This document shows positions 44,972 through 54,629 of a stretch of DNA of 64,000 nt, piece by piece. The notes under the pieces were generated by a model. The model saw nothing but the letters and a program-made list of their open reading frames with translations, was not told where the DNA came from and did not search any database. The stretch spans positions 558,001 to 622,000 of the forward strand of contig OY770021.1 of assembly GCA_963669315.1 (NCBI GenBank). Direction: 5' to 3'. Within the stretch, counting starts at the first letter, position 1. Each line of letters starts with the position of its first letter. Both the position numbers and the translations under genes were made by a program. The stretch comes from SZUA-547 sp963669315. GTDB taxonomy: Bacteria; Pseudomonadota; Alphaproteobacteria; Rhodobacterales; Rhodobacteraceae.

Positions 44972-45670
44972 TCAGGCGGCGTCCTTTTCAATCTGGCGGC
45001 TGAGAATGGTAGAGAATTCGTCTGCGAAATTCTCCAACTCTCCGCCCAGCGCGTTCACGTCCGACGACAGCTTGTTATAGGCGACCACCGCAGGGATCGC
45101 CGCCAGCAGACCAAGCGCGGTGGCGACCAACGCCTCGGCGATGCCCGGCGCGACGACGGCCAGATTGGTGTTCTGCTGGATCGCGATTTCCTCAAACGCG
45201 TTCTTGATGCCCCACACCGTGCCGAAGAGACCGATAAAAGGCGCGGTGGAGCCAACCGAAGCGAGGAAACCCAGGCGCGTCGAGATTTTCTCCGTCTCTC
45301 GCGCGACGGCGACGGTCATTGACCGATCGATGCGCTCTCGCGTGCCGGGGATCAGCCCACCTTTGACGGCGACCGATTTGCGCCATTCGTTCATGCCCGC
45401 CGCGAACACCCGCTCGATGGCGGAGCGAGGCTCTCGCCCGATACGATCGAAAAGCTCGTCCAGCGCTTGGCCCGACCAGAACGCGTCTTCGAACATTTTC
45501 GAGTTGGATCGCACCCGTCTTAGGCGCACGGCTTTTTCAAAAATGATCGCCCACGACCAGACAGACATGCCGATCAGCAGGATCATCACCAGCTTGACCG
45601 TGAAGGTCGCCCTAAGGAAAAGCGCGGCCAGCGAGAAATCGATCTCTTGCGCCGCTACGGCAGCTTCCAT
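44972..45670 (-). CDS. tolQ: Tol system proton channel subunit TolQ
   Basis: A 232-residue MotA/TolQ/ExbB protein with three membrane helices (about 17-40, 140-160 and 172-195). Landmarks are SVWSWAIIFEKAVRLR, the family box GSTAPFIGLFGTVWGIKNAF, and IAEALVATALGLLAAIPAVV. With TolR it converts proton flow to motion of TolA. It is the first gene of the tolQRAB-pal-cpoB run. Confidence 0.96.
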   Translation of the reverse strand: MEAAVAAQEIDFSLAALFLRATFTVKLVMILLIGMSVWSWAIIFEKAVRLRRVRSNSKMFEDAFWSGQALDELFDRIGREPRSAIERVFAAGMNEWRKSVAVKGGLIPGTRERIDRSMTVAVARETEKISTRLGFLASVGSTAPFIGLFGTVWGIKNAFEEIAIQQNTNLAVVAPGIAEALVATALGLLAAIPAVVAYNKLSSDVNALGGELENFADEFSTILSRQIEKDAA

Positions 45671-45864
45671 TGTTCGTCCCGCCTCATACTCGTCCCCTGC
45701 GCCCCGCTCCGGCTCTATGTCCGGATTTGTCGAGACCAGGGTTTAGACGCGCCAATTGACCAGTTCCTTGGGGCGTCGCGCACCAATTTGTCGAAATTGC
45801 GGCTATCGCCGGATTCGTACCTAGATATGGTATCCGAGCGGAGACGCCCCTTCAATGGCGGGCG

Positions 45865-46275
45865 TCAGCCAAGATAGGCTTCCATAGCGCCTTTAACCGC
45901 TTTGGGAATGCGCGCCGGGCGGCCATCGGGGCCCAGACAAGCGATCAACACCGTCGCCTCGTTCAACACTTCACCGCCGCGCATTACTTTTTGAGACATA
46001 ACCACGCTCGCGCCAGCCAGTTTCGTAATGGCGGTCTCGACCGTCAGCAGATCATCGAACACCGCCGATCCCAAAAACTCGGCCTGCACGCGGCGAACCA
46101 CGAAAACGTGACCGCTTTCCTCTTTCAGTTTCGATTGCTGGACGCCTGCGGCTCGCAACAACTCGGTGCGCCCGCGCTCCATGAACCGGAAGTAATTGGC
46201 GTAGTAGACCACGCCGGCGAGGTCCGTATCTTCGTAGTAAACGCGGATCGAAAACTTATGCGGCGCGCCGGTCAT
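45865..46275 (-). CDS. ybgC: Acyl-CoA thioesterase YbgC
   Basis: A 136-residue hotdog-fold thioesterase. ATG 46275 is preferred since GGGAG lies eight bases before it; ATG 46290 is possible. The active-site start RVYYEDTDLAGVVYYANYFR (Asp of the family) and the FRFMERGRTELLR helix are present. It usually precedes tolQ and may act on phospholipid acyl-CoA near the Tol complex. The gap to tolQ is 194 bases. Confidence 0.93.
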   Translation of the reverse strand: MTGAPHKFSIRVYYEDTDLAGVVYYANYFRFMERGRTELLRAAGVQQSKLKEESGHVFVVRRVQAEFLGSAVFDDLLTVETAITKLAGASVVMSQKVMRGGEVLNEATVLIACLGPDGRPARIPKAVKGAMEAYLG

Positions 46276-46307
46276 CCCTGCCACTCCCATGTTGGTTTGG
46301 CCGAATC

Positions 46308-47755
46308 CTAGGGTTCATTTGGCAAATTCACCAAAATCGCCCCATCGTGCCAAATGCGTAAGAAGCCCTCTTCAGGATAATAAGATTCCTCCGAATGGCT
46401 TCGATACTCCGAGCAAAACTCCGGCTTCCGCCTAACGCATACGATGACTTCGCGACCAGTGAGCATTGTCAACCTTCGGGCAAGTCCTATCGGCCTACGC
46501 ACTGCGACGCCACCGAACAAGCCGTGAGGATGGCCAAAAACGTAAACCTTGACGTCTACACTCGCATCCAACTTATTGATCTTGTCAGCAACATCACGCG
46601 TGACCTGCTGAATAGGCGCGTGGAACACTGTGAATTTCCGCCAATGCTCAAGTCCCAATCCAATTAAACAGGCGACTACAACCAAAAAGGCAATGCGTAT
46701 GCCGCGCCAACGTGATGCGCGCAATCCGAGCGCAGGTATCGCCGCGATTGCAATCCAAAGTGGAAAATAACCACGAAAGGGGGTGATTACCCCAGTGACT
46801 ACCGCCTGCGCCGCCTGAAATCCAAAGAGAATTAAGACAGCGAATACGATACGGACACAAGCATCCCGGTCAACCATTCCGAGAATAGCCAGCGATGTCC
46901 CAACTGCCGCCGCAACAGCAAAAATGGACGCCCTAAACATCAACTGTAGCACCGCCGCGAATTCCGCCAAGGAAGCGTAAATCATTACGATAACCCCTGC
47001 CAAATCTTCGGCTGGGGTGGGATTGCGCCATGCGGCGACCTGCACTCCAAAGACGCCGTGCGCGCTCCAGTTCAGTGCAAAAATCAACAATGTTCCGAAG
47101 ACGAAAGAAGCCGCAAACACTGAAGCGAAGCCAATTTGTTGGACTAGACCGGATCGTCCTTTCGTCCAGCCAGGCGCAATGAGTGCAATAACAGCCAGAA
47201 GTAAAGTAAGAGACCCATGGCACATGAGCGTAAGCGCCACGAAGATTGGTAGGGCCCAAAATCTGCAGGCAAAAGGACCGAACACGACACAGGCAGCGTA
47301 AGCCCCAGTTAGGGCCATCCCGGGAATCAAAGACGCAGGCCAGAATGAAATGTTTAAGATCGGCGGACACAATCCGATCGAGATCGCGCAAATTATCTTT
47401 AGCCAAGGGTATCGTTCATTTGGGATAATTGCGCTTGCGATCGCGGCTGCAAACAATGCCCAGAGAGTATGAAAAACGAAAAATACGACGTGATGACTGA
47501 AGATAACGGGTCTACTTGCCCACAAATAGTTGATCCATCGCCCTTCCGTCAGAGTTTTTTGTAAAAAGCTTTTTCCATCCCACATAAAACTGGGTAATCG
47601 TCGTGCCGAATGAAGGGATCAATAGGTAGCGGCAATATTAAGACGATAATCGTGGCGAAGACAGCGCCGACCGTGATGAAGAAATGATCCAGGCGGGCGC
47701 GATGCGCGCCCTCAGTTATATTAACGTCCGAAGTCTCAAGAACCGCCTCTGTCAT
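46308..47755 (-). pseudogene. Gtr-type membrane glucosyltransferase, frameshifted in an A6 run
   Basis: The full protein would be about 482 residues. The frame starting at 47755 encodes a first membrane helix and FIRHDDYPVLCGMEKAFYKK, then stops at 47549. The rest, TLTEGRWINYLWASRP onward, continues in another frame to 46308. Adding one A to the A6 run (47555-47560 on the minus strand) restores the frame without a break. The HDDY motif, the EGRWxNYLW motif and about eleven membrane helices match the GtrII-like glucosyltransferases that add a sugar to O-antigen. A soluble C-terminal domain (after about residue 370) follows. It may be a true mutation, phase variation by slippage, or a sequencing error. 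Confidence 0.8.
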
Positions 47756-47764
47756 TCGAGCTTG

Positions 47765-48541
47765 CTAATCTGCATTCGACGCGGCATTTGCGCGACGGGC
47801 CTGAAATCGTCCGTTCACGCGAGCGATATAAGTCGCTACTACTTGCGGCAGACACCTAACTACCGCCCTTCTGACGCGCCAAAGAAAGTCGCCGTTTTCT
47901 CTAAGCGGACGAGTTGAAGGGACGCCCGTGACCAATACGCTTTCAGGCAGAGCAGATCGACCTGCCTCATTCGCATAGAGAACCGTGTTATAACGATACC
48001 AAGGCTCAACATCGCGCCGATCGCGCAATTGTGGACGAAGAGCGTCAAATGGTTCGAAGCCACGCGCCGCGAAAATCTGGCGCCAATATTCGAGCGGGCG
48101 TTCATTAAGGTGATTTTCGCCGCCCTGCCCGTTCACCGCCGCTGAAAACAAGATCATATCGGCATGCCGGCAAAGACTATCAATAAATCCCTCGGCGGCC
48201 TCCGGAGGTAAATGCTCCGCTACCTCCAGCGATTGGGCGAGACCATATCGACGCCCGAGATTCAAAGGCTCCGTCAGGTCGGCCACAATGAATGAGTCTT
48301 GAGGAATAAGCAATTTGCTTTGATCGACATACTCACCATCGACACCATGGATATCCGTGACGCCCGCCTCGCGCCATACGGCCAACCAAGCCCCCCGACC
48401 GCACCCGACATCAAGTACGGACTCTGGCGACATCCACGCCAATACTTCACATACGAAAGCATTCGCCGACCTCAGCGATCCTTCTTCGATATAATTGAAA
48501 AAACCTGTATCGTATTCGTAACTCATACTGGCCTCAATCAC
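47765..48541 (-). CDS. Class I SAM-dependent methyltransferase of the gtr operon
   Basis: A 258-residue protein with motif I SVLDVGCGRGAWLAVWREAG (about residues 40-60), the acidic VDGEYVD strand, and the QSLEVAEHLPPEAAEGF motif. ATG 48541 overlaps the gtrA stop by four bases; a second ATG at 48526 (MSYEYDTGFFNYIEEG) is possible. Methyltransferases of this kind (FkbM/Methyltransf_23-like) modify sugars or small molecules. The location inside the gtr operon points to methylation of a transferred sugar or of the acceptor glycan. Confidence 0.82.
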   Translation of the reverse strand: MIEASMSYEYDTGFFNYIEEGSLRSANAFVCEVLAWMSPESVLDVGCGRGAWLAVWREAGVTDIHGVDGEYVDQSKLLIPQDSFIVADLTEPLNLGRRYGLAQSLEVAEHLPPEAAEGFIDSLCRHADMILFSAAVNGQGGENHLNERPLEYWRQIFAARGFEPFDALRPQLRDRRDVEPWYRYNTVLYANEAGRSALPESVLVTGVPSTRPLRENGDFLWRVRRAVVRCLPQVVATYIARVNGRFQARRANAASNAD

Positions 48542-49017
48542 TCACCATTCTCTAACTTGCGCGTGCGATCACCGCCTGAACCTTTGTAGACCCAAGCTGA
48601 AAAGAGTATGAAGTTCTGGATTGGCAGCCACACGACGACGATGGCGGCGGACACCGCATCCGCCCATCCAAAGTAGGGGCCGATCCATCCCGTGATCGCC
48701 GTCGAGGTCACAGCGCCTATTGCGATCGCGGTGAAAAACCGTCGCGCCTGGCCTGGAACAGCCAAGGAGCTTCGGAAAGTCCAGACCGTCTGCACCACAT
48801 ACTGGAATGCGACGGCTATACCGAATGCAATCAGAGAGGCCGGAATTTCGGACAATCCCAAGCGTGTGCGAAGTATAAGGAACAGCCCGGCATAAACAGC
48901 CGCTACCGTCGCCCCCACAACGGAAAAACGCACAAGTTTTCTGACATCTATTCGCCGAAACGACTCCAGAAGTTTCCCCTGCACCAGTTCGAAACTCCCG
49001 ACCTCACCTTGCATCAC
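48538..49017 (-). CDS. gtrA: GtrA-type flippase
   Basis: A 159-residue membrane protein of the GtrA/DPMS-like family with four helices (about 30-50, 60-80, 97-115 and 125-145). Typical bits are LVRFSVVGATVAAVYAGLFL, QYVVQTVWTFRS and the closing NFILFSAWVYKG. It is thought to flip undecaprenyl-phosphate glucose across the inner membrane. It overlaps gtrB by four bases. Confidence 0.88.
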   Translation of the reverse strand: MMQGEVGSFELVQGKLLESFRRIDVRKLVRFSVVGATVAAVYAGLFLILRTRLGLSEIPASLIAFGIAVAFQYVVQTVWTFRSSLAVPGQARRFFTAIAIGAVTSTAITGWIGPYFGWADAVSAAIVVVWLPIQNFILFSAWVYKGSGGDRTRKLENGE

Positions 49018-50060
49018 GAAGTTATCCCGGAATCGCGGCCCGCTGCACCGAGCTGAACTTGCCCGACAACCGGCGACGATGGTCGAGCGTTCGATCTGGT
49101 CTCATCTTCCACGATATATAGGGGGCGTCCTTTCGCCTCAGAGTAAAGGCGCCCGACATACTCACCCAAAATGCCCAGCGTCAACAACTGGATGCCTGAA
49201 AAGAAACTGATCGCCAACAGAATACTGGCCCAGCCCGATACAGTCTGTGCGAAGACCAGAGAGCTGATCACGTAAATCGCCATGGCGGCCGCGACCGCCA
49301 GCGACATATAGGCCAACGATGTAGCCAATCGTAGCGGAGCGATTGAAAACCCGGTTAGCGCGTCGGCTGCGAATCGCAGCATCGCCTTTAAGGGGTACTT
49401 CGTCTCGCCCGCAAAGCGCGCCTCGCGCTCATACTCCAGACCGATCTGGCGAAGGCCGATCCAGGCGAACATGCCCCGCACGTATCGAGACTTTTCCTTC
49501 ATATTCAGGAATTCATCCAGTGCGCGGCGGTTGACGAGACGGAAATCGCCAGTATCAACCGGGATCGAGACGTCCGAAAGATGGTCGATAATTCGATAAA
49601 ACACTTTGGCGGACGCGCGTTTGAAAGCGGTCTCTCCCTTACGCGCCGCGCGCTTGCCGTAAATGATGTCATAGCCCCGTTCCATCAGGTCAATCATCGC
49701 CGGCAAAAGCTCAGGCGGGTCCTGAAGGTCGGCGTCCAGCATCAAAATGCGATCGCCGCGCGCGGCGAACAATCCGGATGTCAGGGCGATCTGGTGCCCG
49801 TAGTTTCTCGACAGCTTGACGCCATGGACTTCGGGATGCTCGGCGGCGGCTTCCTCAATCAGTCTCCATGTACCGTCAGAGGATCCGTCATCGACAAGGA
49901 TAAATTCGAAGGCAGAATTTAAACTTCGGCCGACCGCGAGAACGCGCCGTAAGAGTTCCGACAGACTTTCCTCTTCATTAAAACATGGGGAAACGATCGA
50001 AACGACCGGGGCGTGATCGTCCGTTTCCGAAGCCGATCCTGAAGAGCTCGCCATCGCCAC
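49014..50060 (-). CDS. gtrB: GtrB-type bactoprenol glucosyltransferase
   Basis: A 348-residue protein. The GT2 domain starts VVSIVSPCFNEEESLSELLR and has ILVDDGSSDGTW, LMLDADLQDPPELLPAM (metal site) and DTGDFRLVNRRALDEF. Two C-terminal membrane helices (about 243-265 and 278-300) are followed by LGEYVGRLYSEAKGRPLYIV, the GtrB ending. It loads a sugar on undecaprenyl phosphate at the cytosolic face. It is first in the four-gene operon gtrB-gtrA-methyltransferase-gtr. Confidence 0.9.
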   Translation of the reverse strand: MAMASSSGSASETDDHAPVVSIVSPCFNEEESLSELLRRVLAVGRSLNSAFEFILVDDGSSDGTWRLIEEAAAEHPEVHGVKLSRNYGHQIALTSGLFAARGDRILMLDADLQDPPELLPAMIDLMERGYDIIYGKRAARKGETAFKRASAKVFYRIIDHLSDVSIPVDTGDFRLVNRRALDEFLNMKEKSRYVRGMFAWIGLRQIGLEYEREARFAGETKYPLKAMLRFAADALTGFSIAPLRLATSLAYMSLAVAAAMAIYVISSLVFAQTVSGWASILLAISFFSGIQLLTLGILGEYVGRLYSEAKGRPLYIVEDETRSNARPSSPVVGQVQLGAAGRDSGITS

Positions 50061-50143
50061 ACACCGCTACTCGAGGCCTTCGCCACACAAGATGTAGCGA
50101 TTCTGCCAGAGATCGGCGGGGCCTACAATTGCTAAGGTCAACC

Positions 50144-51178
50144 TCAAGGCTGTTCGAACAGGTCGTTCTGCCGCCTCGGCGCCGGGATGGCTAGGCCCAG
50201 ATGCCCCCACGCCTTGCGCGCCAGCATGCGCCCTCGCGGCGTGCGCTGAATCAACCCCTGTTGCAACAGGAACGGTTCGATCACCTCCTCTATCGCGTCG
50301 CGCGCCTCGGACATCGCCGCGGCGATCGTCTCCACGCCGACAGGGCCGCCGCCATAATTCTCCGCGATGATGGTCAGGTATCGCCGGTCGGCGGCGTCGA
50401 GGCCAAGGTCATCGACCGCGAGGCGTGACAGTGCAAGATCCGCGATCTCTCGCGTCACCGTTCCGTCGCCCTTGACCAGCGCGAAGTCCGCCACCCGGCG
50501 CAGCAACCGCCCGGCGATGCGCGGCGTTCCGCGGGCGCGGCGCGCGATCTCATGCGCGCCGTCCTCCGTCGCCGGTGTCTTCAGGATGCGGGCGCCGCGA
50601 GTCACGATCTGCTCCAGTTCGGCGGTCGTGTAGAACTCCAGCCGCGTCGGGATGCCGAACCGGTCGCGCAGCGGCGTGGTAAGCAGTCCCAACCTAGTTG
50701 TGGCGCCGACCAGCGTGAAGGGCTGTAAATCGATGCGCACAGTGCGCGCGGCGGGCCCCTCTCCAATCACCAGATCAAGCTCAAAATCCTCGAGCGCGGG
50801 ATAGAGGATTTCCTCGACCGCCGGGTTCAGGCGATGAATTTCATCGATGAACAGGACGTCGCCCGCCTCAAGGTTGGTCAGGATCGCGGCCAAATCCCCC
50901 GCCCGCGCGATCACCGGGCCGGATGTCATGCGGAAGTTCACGCCGAGCTCACGCGCCATGATCTGCGCCAGCGTCGTCTTGCCGAGGCCGGGCGGGCCGT
51001 AGAACAGCACGTGATCCATCGCCGCTCCGCGCTTTCGGGCCGCCTCGACGAAGACACGCAAGTTCGCGCGCGCGTCCTCCTGCCCGACGAATTCATCCAG
51101 CGTCTGCGGGCGGAGCGCGGCGCCCAGTTCATCCTCGGGCATACGCTCATCGCGAATGATCGGTTCCGGATCAGCCAT
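50144..51178 (-). CDS. ruvB: Holliday junction helicase RuvB
   Basis: A 344-residue AAA motor for branch migration. RPQTLDEFVGQEDARANL opens the ATPase; Walker A is YGPPGLGKTTLAQI, Walker B is LFIDEIHRLNPAVEE, sensor 1 is GATTRLG, and the arginine finger region is ARGTPRIAGRLLRR. The C-terminal winged helix carries RTPRGRMLARKAW. Its ATG abuts the ruvA stop. Confidence 0.97.
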   Translation of the reverse strand: MADPEPIIRDERMPEDELGAALRPQTLDEFVGQEDARANLRVFVEAARKRGAAMDHVLFYGPPGLGKTTLAQIMARELGVNFRMTSGPVIARAGDLAAILTNLEAGDVLFIDEIHRLNPAVEEILYPALEDFELDLVIGEGPAARTVRIDLQPFTLVGATTRLGLLTTPLRDRFGIPTRLEFYTTAELEQIVTRGARILKTPATEDGAHEIARRARGTPRIAGRLLRRVADFALVKGDGTVTREIADLALSRLAVDDLGLDAADRRYLTIIAENYGGGPVGVETIAAAMSEARDAIEEVIEPFLLQQGLIQRTPRGRMLARKAWGHLGLAIPAPRRQNDLFEQP

Positions 51179-51856
51179 CTAGATCGCCTTCGCCAGTGTT
51201 TTGAGCGCGGATTTGATAAGGGCCTGCTCGCCCGCCTCTGGATCCACGCCAGCAGCTTCGGCGACTGCGGACGCCGCCTCTCCCGGCGCATAACCCAGAT
51301 TGGCCAACGCAGAAAGCGCATCGGCCTGCGCCGCCGCGGTTGGCGACGGTTTGGCGGTCGGCTTGCGCCCATTCTTGGGGCGCAGCTCCGTCACCGTGTC
51401 TGAGGCGTCGATCACTTCGGCCAGTTGCGCGCCGCGCGCGCCCAACGCCATCACCTTCGGCGCCTTGTCCTTCAACTCATTGACGATACGGGTCGCCAGC
51501 TTCGGCCCGACGCCGGGCGCCGTTTTGACCGAGGCGCTGTCGCCGAGCGCGATGGCGCGGCCGACCCCTTCCGGCCCCAACGCGCCCAGAATCGCCAGCG
51601 AGACCTTTGCGCCAACGCCCTGAACCGAGATTAACAGACGGTGCCATTCCCGCTCCGCCACCGTGGCGAAACCGAATAGCTGCAGCAGATCTTCTCGCAC
51701 CAGCATCTCGGTATAAACCGCAGCCACCTCCCCCGCCGGGGGCAGCGCCGCCAGGGTACGGGGGGAGCAGTGCACGACATAGCCCACGCCCGCGGTTTCG
51801 ATCAGCGCGTGATCCTCAGCGACATAGTCGACGCGGCCTGTGAGTTTTCCGATCAT
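51179..51856 (-). CDS. ruvA: Holliday junction protein RuvA
   Basis: A 225-residue protein from ATG 51856. The OB-fold start is MIGKLTGRVDYVAED, the junction-binding helix-hairpin-helix motifs are VQGVGAKVSLAIL and APGVGPKLATRIVNEL, and the C-terminal RuvB-binding domain follows a Pro/Ala-rich linker. It overlaps ruvC by four bases. Confidence 0.97.
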   Translation of the reverse strand: MIGKLTGRVDYVAEDHALIETAGVGYVVHCSPRTLAALPPAGEVAAVYTEMLVREDLLQLFGFATVAEREWHRLLISVQGVGAKVSLAILGALGPEGVGRAIALGDSASVKTAPGVGPKLATRIVNELKDKAPKVMALGARGAQLAEVIDASDTVTELRPKNGRKPTAKPSPTAAAQADALSALANLGYAPGEAASAVAEAAGVDPEAGEQALIKSALKTLAKAI

Positions 51857-52362
51857 AGGGCGGCCTCCTTCTTCAATGCGGCCTCCATCCGCCCCGCCGC
51901 GCGGGACCGATAGGCGTGGCAGATGGCGACGGCCAACGCGTCGGTCGCATCCGGCCCCGCCAGCATCACGCCGGGCAGCAGCATCTTCACCATGTGCTCC
52001 ACCTGTTTCTTGTCGGCATGGCCGACACCCACCACCGCTTTCTTGACGGCGTTCGGCGCGTATTCGGCGACCGGCAGGCCAGCCTGCGCCGGGCAAAGCA
52101 GGGAAATCGCCCGCGCCTGACCCAGCTTCAGCGTGCCGGAGGCGTCCTTGTTGACGAATGTGTGCTCAACCGCGGCCTGATCCGGCGCAGCGTCGGCGAT
52201 CACAGTTGAAATCTGGTCATGCAGGCTGGAAAGACGATAGGCGAGATCATCGCCCGAGGACGCGCAAACGCCGTTGGCGACGTGGCTGAGGCGAGAGCCC
52301 GCGACATCTACGACGCCCCAGCCTGTGCGCCGCAATCCCGGATCGAATCCAATGACTCGCAT
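51853..52362 (-). CDS. ruvC: Holliday junction resolvase RuvC
   Basis: A 169-residue nuclease from ATG 52362. The four acidic catalytic residues are visible: D in VIGFDPGLRRTGWG, E in AAVEHTFVNKD, and the Asp pair in GPDATDALAVAICHA. It cuts the junction held by RuvAB. It is the first gene of ruvCAB. Confidence 0.96.
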   Translation of the reverse strand: MRVIGFDPGLRRTGWGVVDVAGSRLSHVANGVCASSGDDLAYRLSSLHDQISTVIADAAPDQAAVEHTFVNKDASGTLKLGQARAISLLCPAQAGLPVAEYAPNAVKKAVVGVGHADKKQVEHMVKMLLPGVMLAGPDATDALAVAICHAYRSRAAGRMEAALKKEAAL

Positions 52363-52625
52363 GGCCTGCCCGGCCCCCAATACCACTCAATTTCCTGAGG
52401 CGACTCGGTTGAAATGGACGCCTTTCGCCCTCGATAGCACGAAACGAGAACACCGCAAAGAGCAAACCCTTGAAGTCATCCTGCCCGATATGACGGGACG
52501 CGCCCCGACATGCGCCCAACGCATAACGAATTTGCCTTCTTCGCAGTTGTAGCAAAATGCGCCGATCCCTAACTCCTGCGCCAACACAGAGGGGCCCGTC
52601 CGCCCCTGAATTGGAGATTGGAACC

Positions 52626-52853
52626 ATGGCTAGCACTGTAAACGCCCGTCACGACGCTCTGCTGGAGCGGCTGGTCGACAGCATTGCAGCCCGTGTAGAC
52701 GCGCTGCTCACCGACATTCGCAAGTATCGCGAACAACGCGCGGTCGCCGCCGAGCTTCGGAGCCTGACGCCCCGTGAGCTGGACGATATCGGCATCAGCG
52801 AATTCGAGATCGACGACATCGCGAAAGGCGCGGCTCCGCGCTCGCGCGTTTGA
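52626..52853 (+). CDS. DUF1127 small protein (second copy)
   Basis: A 75-residue protein from ATG 52626, with GGAG ten bases upstream. The C-terminal motif AELRSLTPRELDDIGISEFE is a typical DUF1127 signature; the N-terminal half is a charged helix. It is divergent from ruvC and convergent with prmA. The 263-bp gap before it presumably holds both promoters; no boxes were identified with confidence. Confidence 0.88.
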   Translation: MASTVNARHDALLERLVDSIAARVDALLTDIRKYREQRAVAAELRSLTPRELDDIGISEFEIDDIAKGAAPRSRV

Positions 52854-52863
52854 CGAGAATGGA

Positions 52864-52898
52864 GCTGACGCCTGGCTTAAAACCGCCTGAGCGTCAGC
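52864..52898. terminator. Hairpin between DUF1127 gene and prmA
   Basis: GCTGACGC (52864-52871) and GCGTCAGC (52891-52898) form a perfect 8-bp stem, 10 bases after the DUF1127 stop and overlapping the last codons of prmA. The T-poor flanks make it only terminator-like. Confidence 0.45.
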
Positions 52899-53746
52899 GT
52901 CGTCCATTCACCGATCGTCATTCTATGAGCGCGGCGAAACCCGAATCCCGCATAGACCGCCTCGACCCCGGGCGCTTGCCAGGTCAGAAGGCCCGACAGG
53001 ATCGCGACGCCGCCCGGCGCCGCGGCGCCAGCAATTTCCGGCGCCATCCGACTTAGCGGCTTGGCGAGGATATTGGCGAGGATCAACTCAAGCGGTCCGG
53101 CCTCCGTCAGCAGCGGAGAGCGCAACCCCGCGGCCTGACCGGTGCGTATCCACGGGGCCAGACCGTTGGCGCGGACGTTCTCCTGTGCTGTCGCCACAGC
53201 CACCGGGTCGATATCCGTCGCAATCACCTGGCGTCGCCACAGAGCCGCCGCGCCCATCGCCAGAACGCCGGTGCCACAGCCGATATCGGCTGTCCGCTCC
53301 GCCATCAAACCCGCCTTGGCCAGCCGCTCCATCGACAGCAGGCAGCCTTTGGTCGTGCCATGATGCCCGGTCCCGAACGCCATCGCCGCCTCTATGCGCA
53401 GCGGAATGGCGTTTTGCGGAACCTTGTCGGCATCATGGGCGCCATGGACGAAAAACCGACCCGCCTCGACCGGGGTCAATTCGCGCTGCACCTGCGCGAC
53501 CCAATCCCGGTCCTCAACACGCGAAACGGCGAACTCCTTCGCGTCGTGCGCCGCCGCGAGCAGTGACAGCCCAGCGATGTTCGGCCGTTCGGTGAAATAG
53601 CTGCCCACCTCCCAAAGGCCGGAGCCGTCCTCAACTTCCAGCACGCCGACCGCGGTCGGGGCCGGGTCGAGCGACTCCAGCGCAAGAGAGAGCGCCTGCG
53701 CCGGGGCCTGTTCGGGAAGCGTGGTCAGAGCGGTCCAGGTGGGCAT
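52877..53746 (-). CDS. prmA: Ribosomal protein L11 methyltransferase
   Basis: A 289-residue SAM enzyme that trimethylates L11. The N-terminal substrate domain is short and typical for alphaproteobacteria; the methyltransferase domain has AFGTGHHGTTKGCL, motif I TADIGCGTGVLAMGAAALW, VIATDIDPVAVATAQENV and LILANILAKPLSRM. It is followed by a converging DUF1127 gene. Confidence 0.94.
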   Translation of the reverse strand: MPTWTALTTLPEQAPAQALSLALESLDPAPTAVGVLEVEDGSGLWEVGSYFTERPNIAGLSLLAAAHDAKEFAVSRVEDRDWVAQVQRELTPVEAGRFFVHGAHDADKVPQNAIPLRIEAAMAFGTGHHGTTKGCLLSMERLAKAGLMAERTADIGCGTGVLAMGAAALWRRQVIATDIDPVAVATAQENVRANGLAPWIRTGQAAGLRSPLLTEAGPLELILANILAKPLSRMAPEIAGAAAPGGVAILSGLLTWQAPGVEAVYAGFGFRRAHRMTIGEWTTLTLRRF

Positions 53747-53818
53747 GCGCGCATCCTTTGAAATCAGAGGCGGCGTTCATCCCATTCAACGGCCAGCGGG
53801 CGCAAGTCCAATGCGCGC

Positions 53819-54466
53819 TCAGCTGTTCAGGCGGATCGGACAGCTGACCCCCACCCCGCCGACGCCGCAATAACCGCCGGGATTCTTGGCGAGATATTGC
53901 TGGTGATAGTCCTCGGCGAAATAGAACTCCGGCGCGTCGATGATCTCGGTGGTGATCTGGCCAAAGCCAGCGGCTGAGAGTTGCGCCTGGTACATGTCGC
54001 GAGACGCCTCGGCGGCGCGGCGCTGCGCCTCATCATGGACGTAGACGCCGGACCGATACTGCGTGCCAACATCATTGCCCTGGCGCATGCCCTGGGTCGG
54101 ATCGTGCCCCTCCCAGAACAGCTGTAGCAGAGCTTCATAAGAGGTTTCGTCGGGCGACCAGACGACCTGCACCACCTCATTGTGGCCGGTCAAGGCTGAA
54201 CAGACCTCCCGATAGGTAGGGTTCGGCGTCATCCCGCCCGCATACCCAACGGCGGTCACCCAGACGCCCGGCGCGGTCCAGAACTTTCGCTCGACGCCCC
54301 AGAAACAGCCCATGCCGAACATCGCGAGCTCAGCGTCTTCCGGGTACGGGCCTTTCAAGGGACGACCATTGACGAAGTGCGTATTGGCGGTGGGGATCGC
54401 CGCCCTCCGGCCGGGCAGCGCGTCATCCTGCGTCGGCATCTCTCTCTTCGATCTTGAAAACCACAT
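53819..54466 (-). CDS. msrA: Peptide methionine sulfoxide reductase A
   Basis: A 215-residue protein from ATG 54466 (MWFSRSKREMPTQDDALPGR). The active-site motif is FGMGCFWGVERKFW with the nucleophile Cys near residue 53; then GYAGGMTPNPTYREVCSALT, GHNEVVQVVW and FWEGHDPTQGMRQGNDVGTQ. A resolving Cys is in the YCGVGG and GVSCPI tail. It repairs oxidised methionine. Confidence 0.95.
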   Translation of the reverse strand: MWFSRSKREMPTQDDALPGRRAAIPTANTHFVNGRPLKGPYPEDAELAMFGMGCFWGVERKFWTAPGVWVTAVGYAGGMTPNPTYREVCSALTGHNEVVQVVWSPDETSYEALLQLFWEGHDPTQGMRQGNDVGTQYRSGVYVHDEAQRRAAEASRDMYQAQLSAAGFGQITTEIIDAPEFYFAEDYHQQYLAKNPGGYCGVGGVGVSCPIRLNS

Positions 54467-54629
54467 GGCCGTCACCCTCCCTCCTCTGTTGAGATATGCG
54501 CCAAGCGCTGTGCGCGACCAGCGACCAAGCGGCGCAGCTGGCTGCAATGAGAGGTCAGTGGCGGAAAATTTCGGAACAAGTGTAGAACAAAGGCTTTTCT
54601 CGCCGTGCGCGCCACGTTAACCTTCGCCC

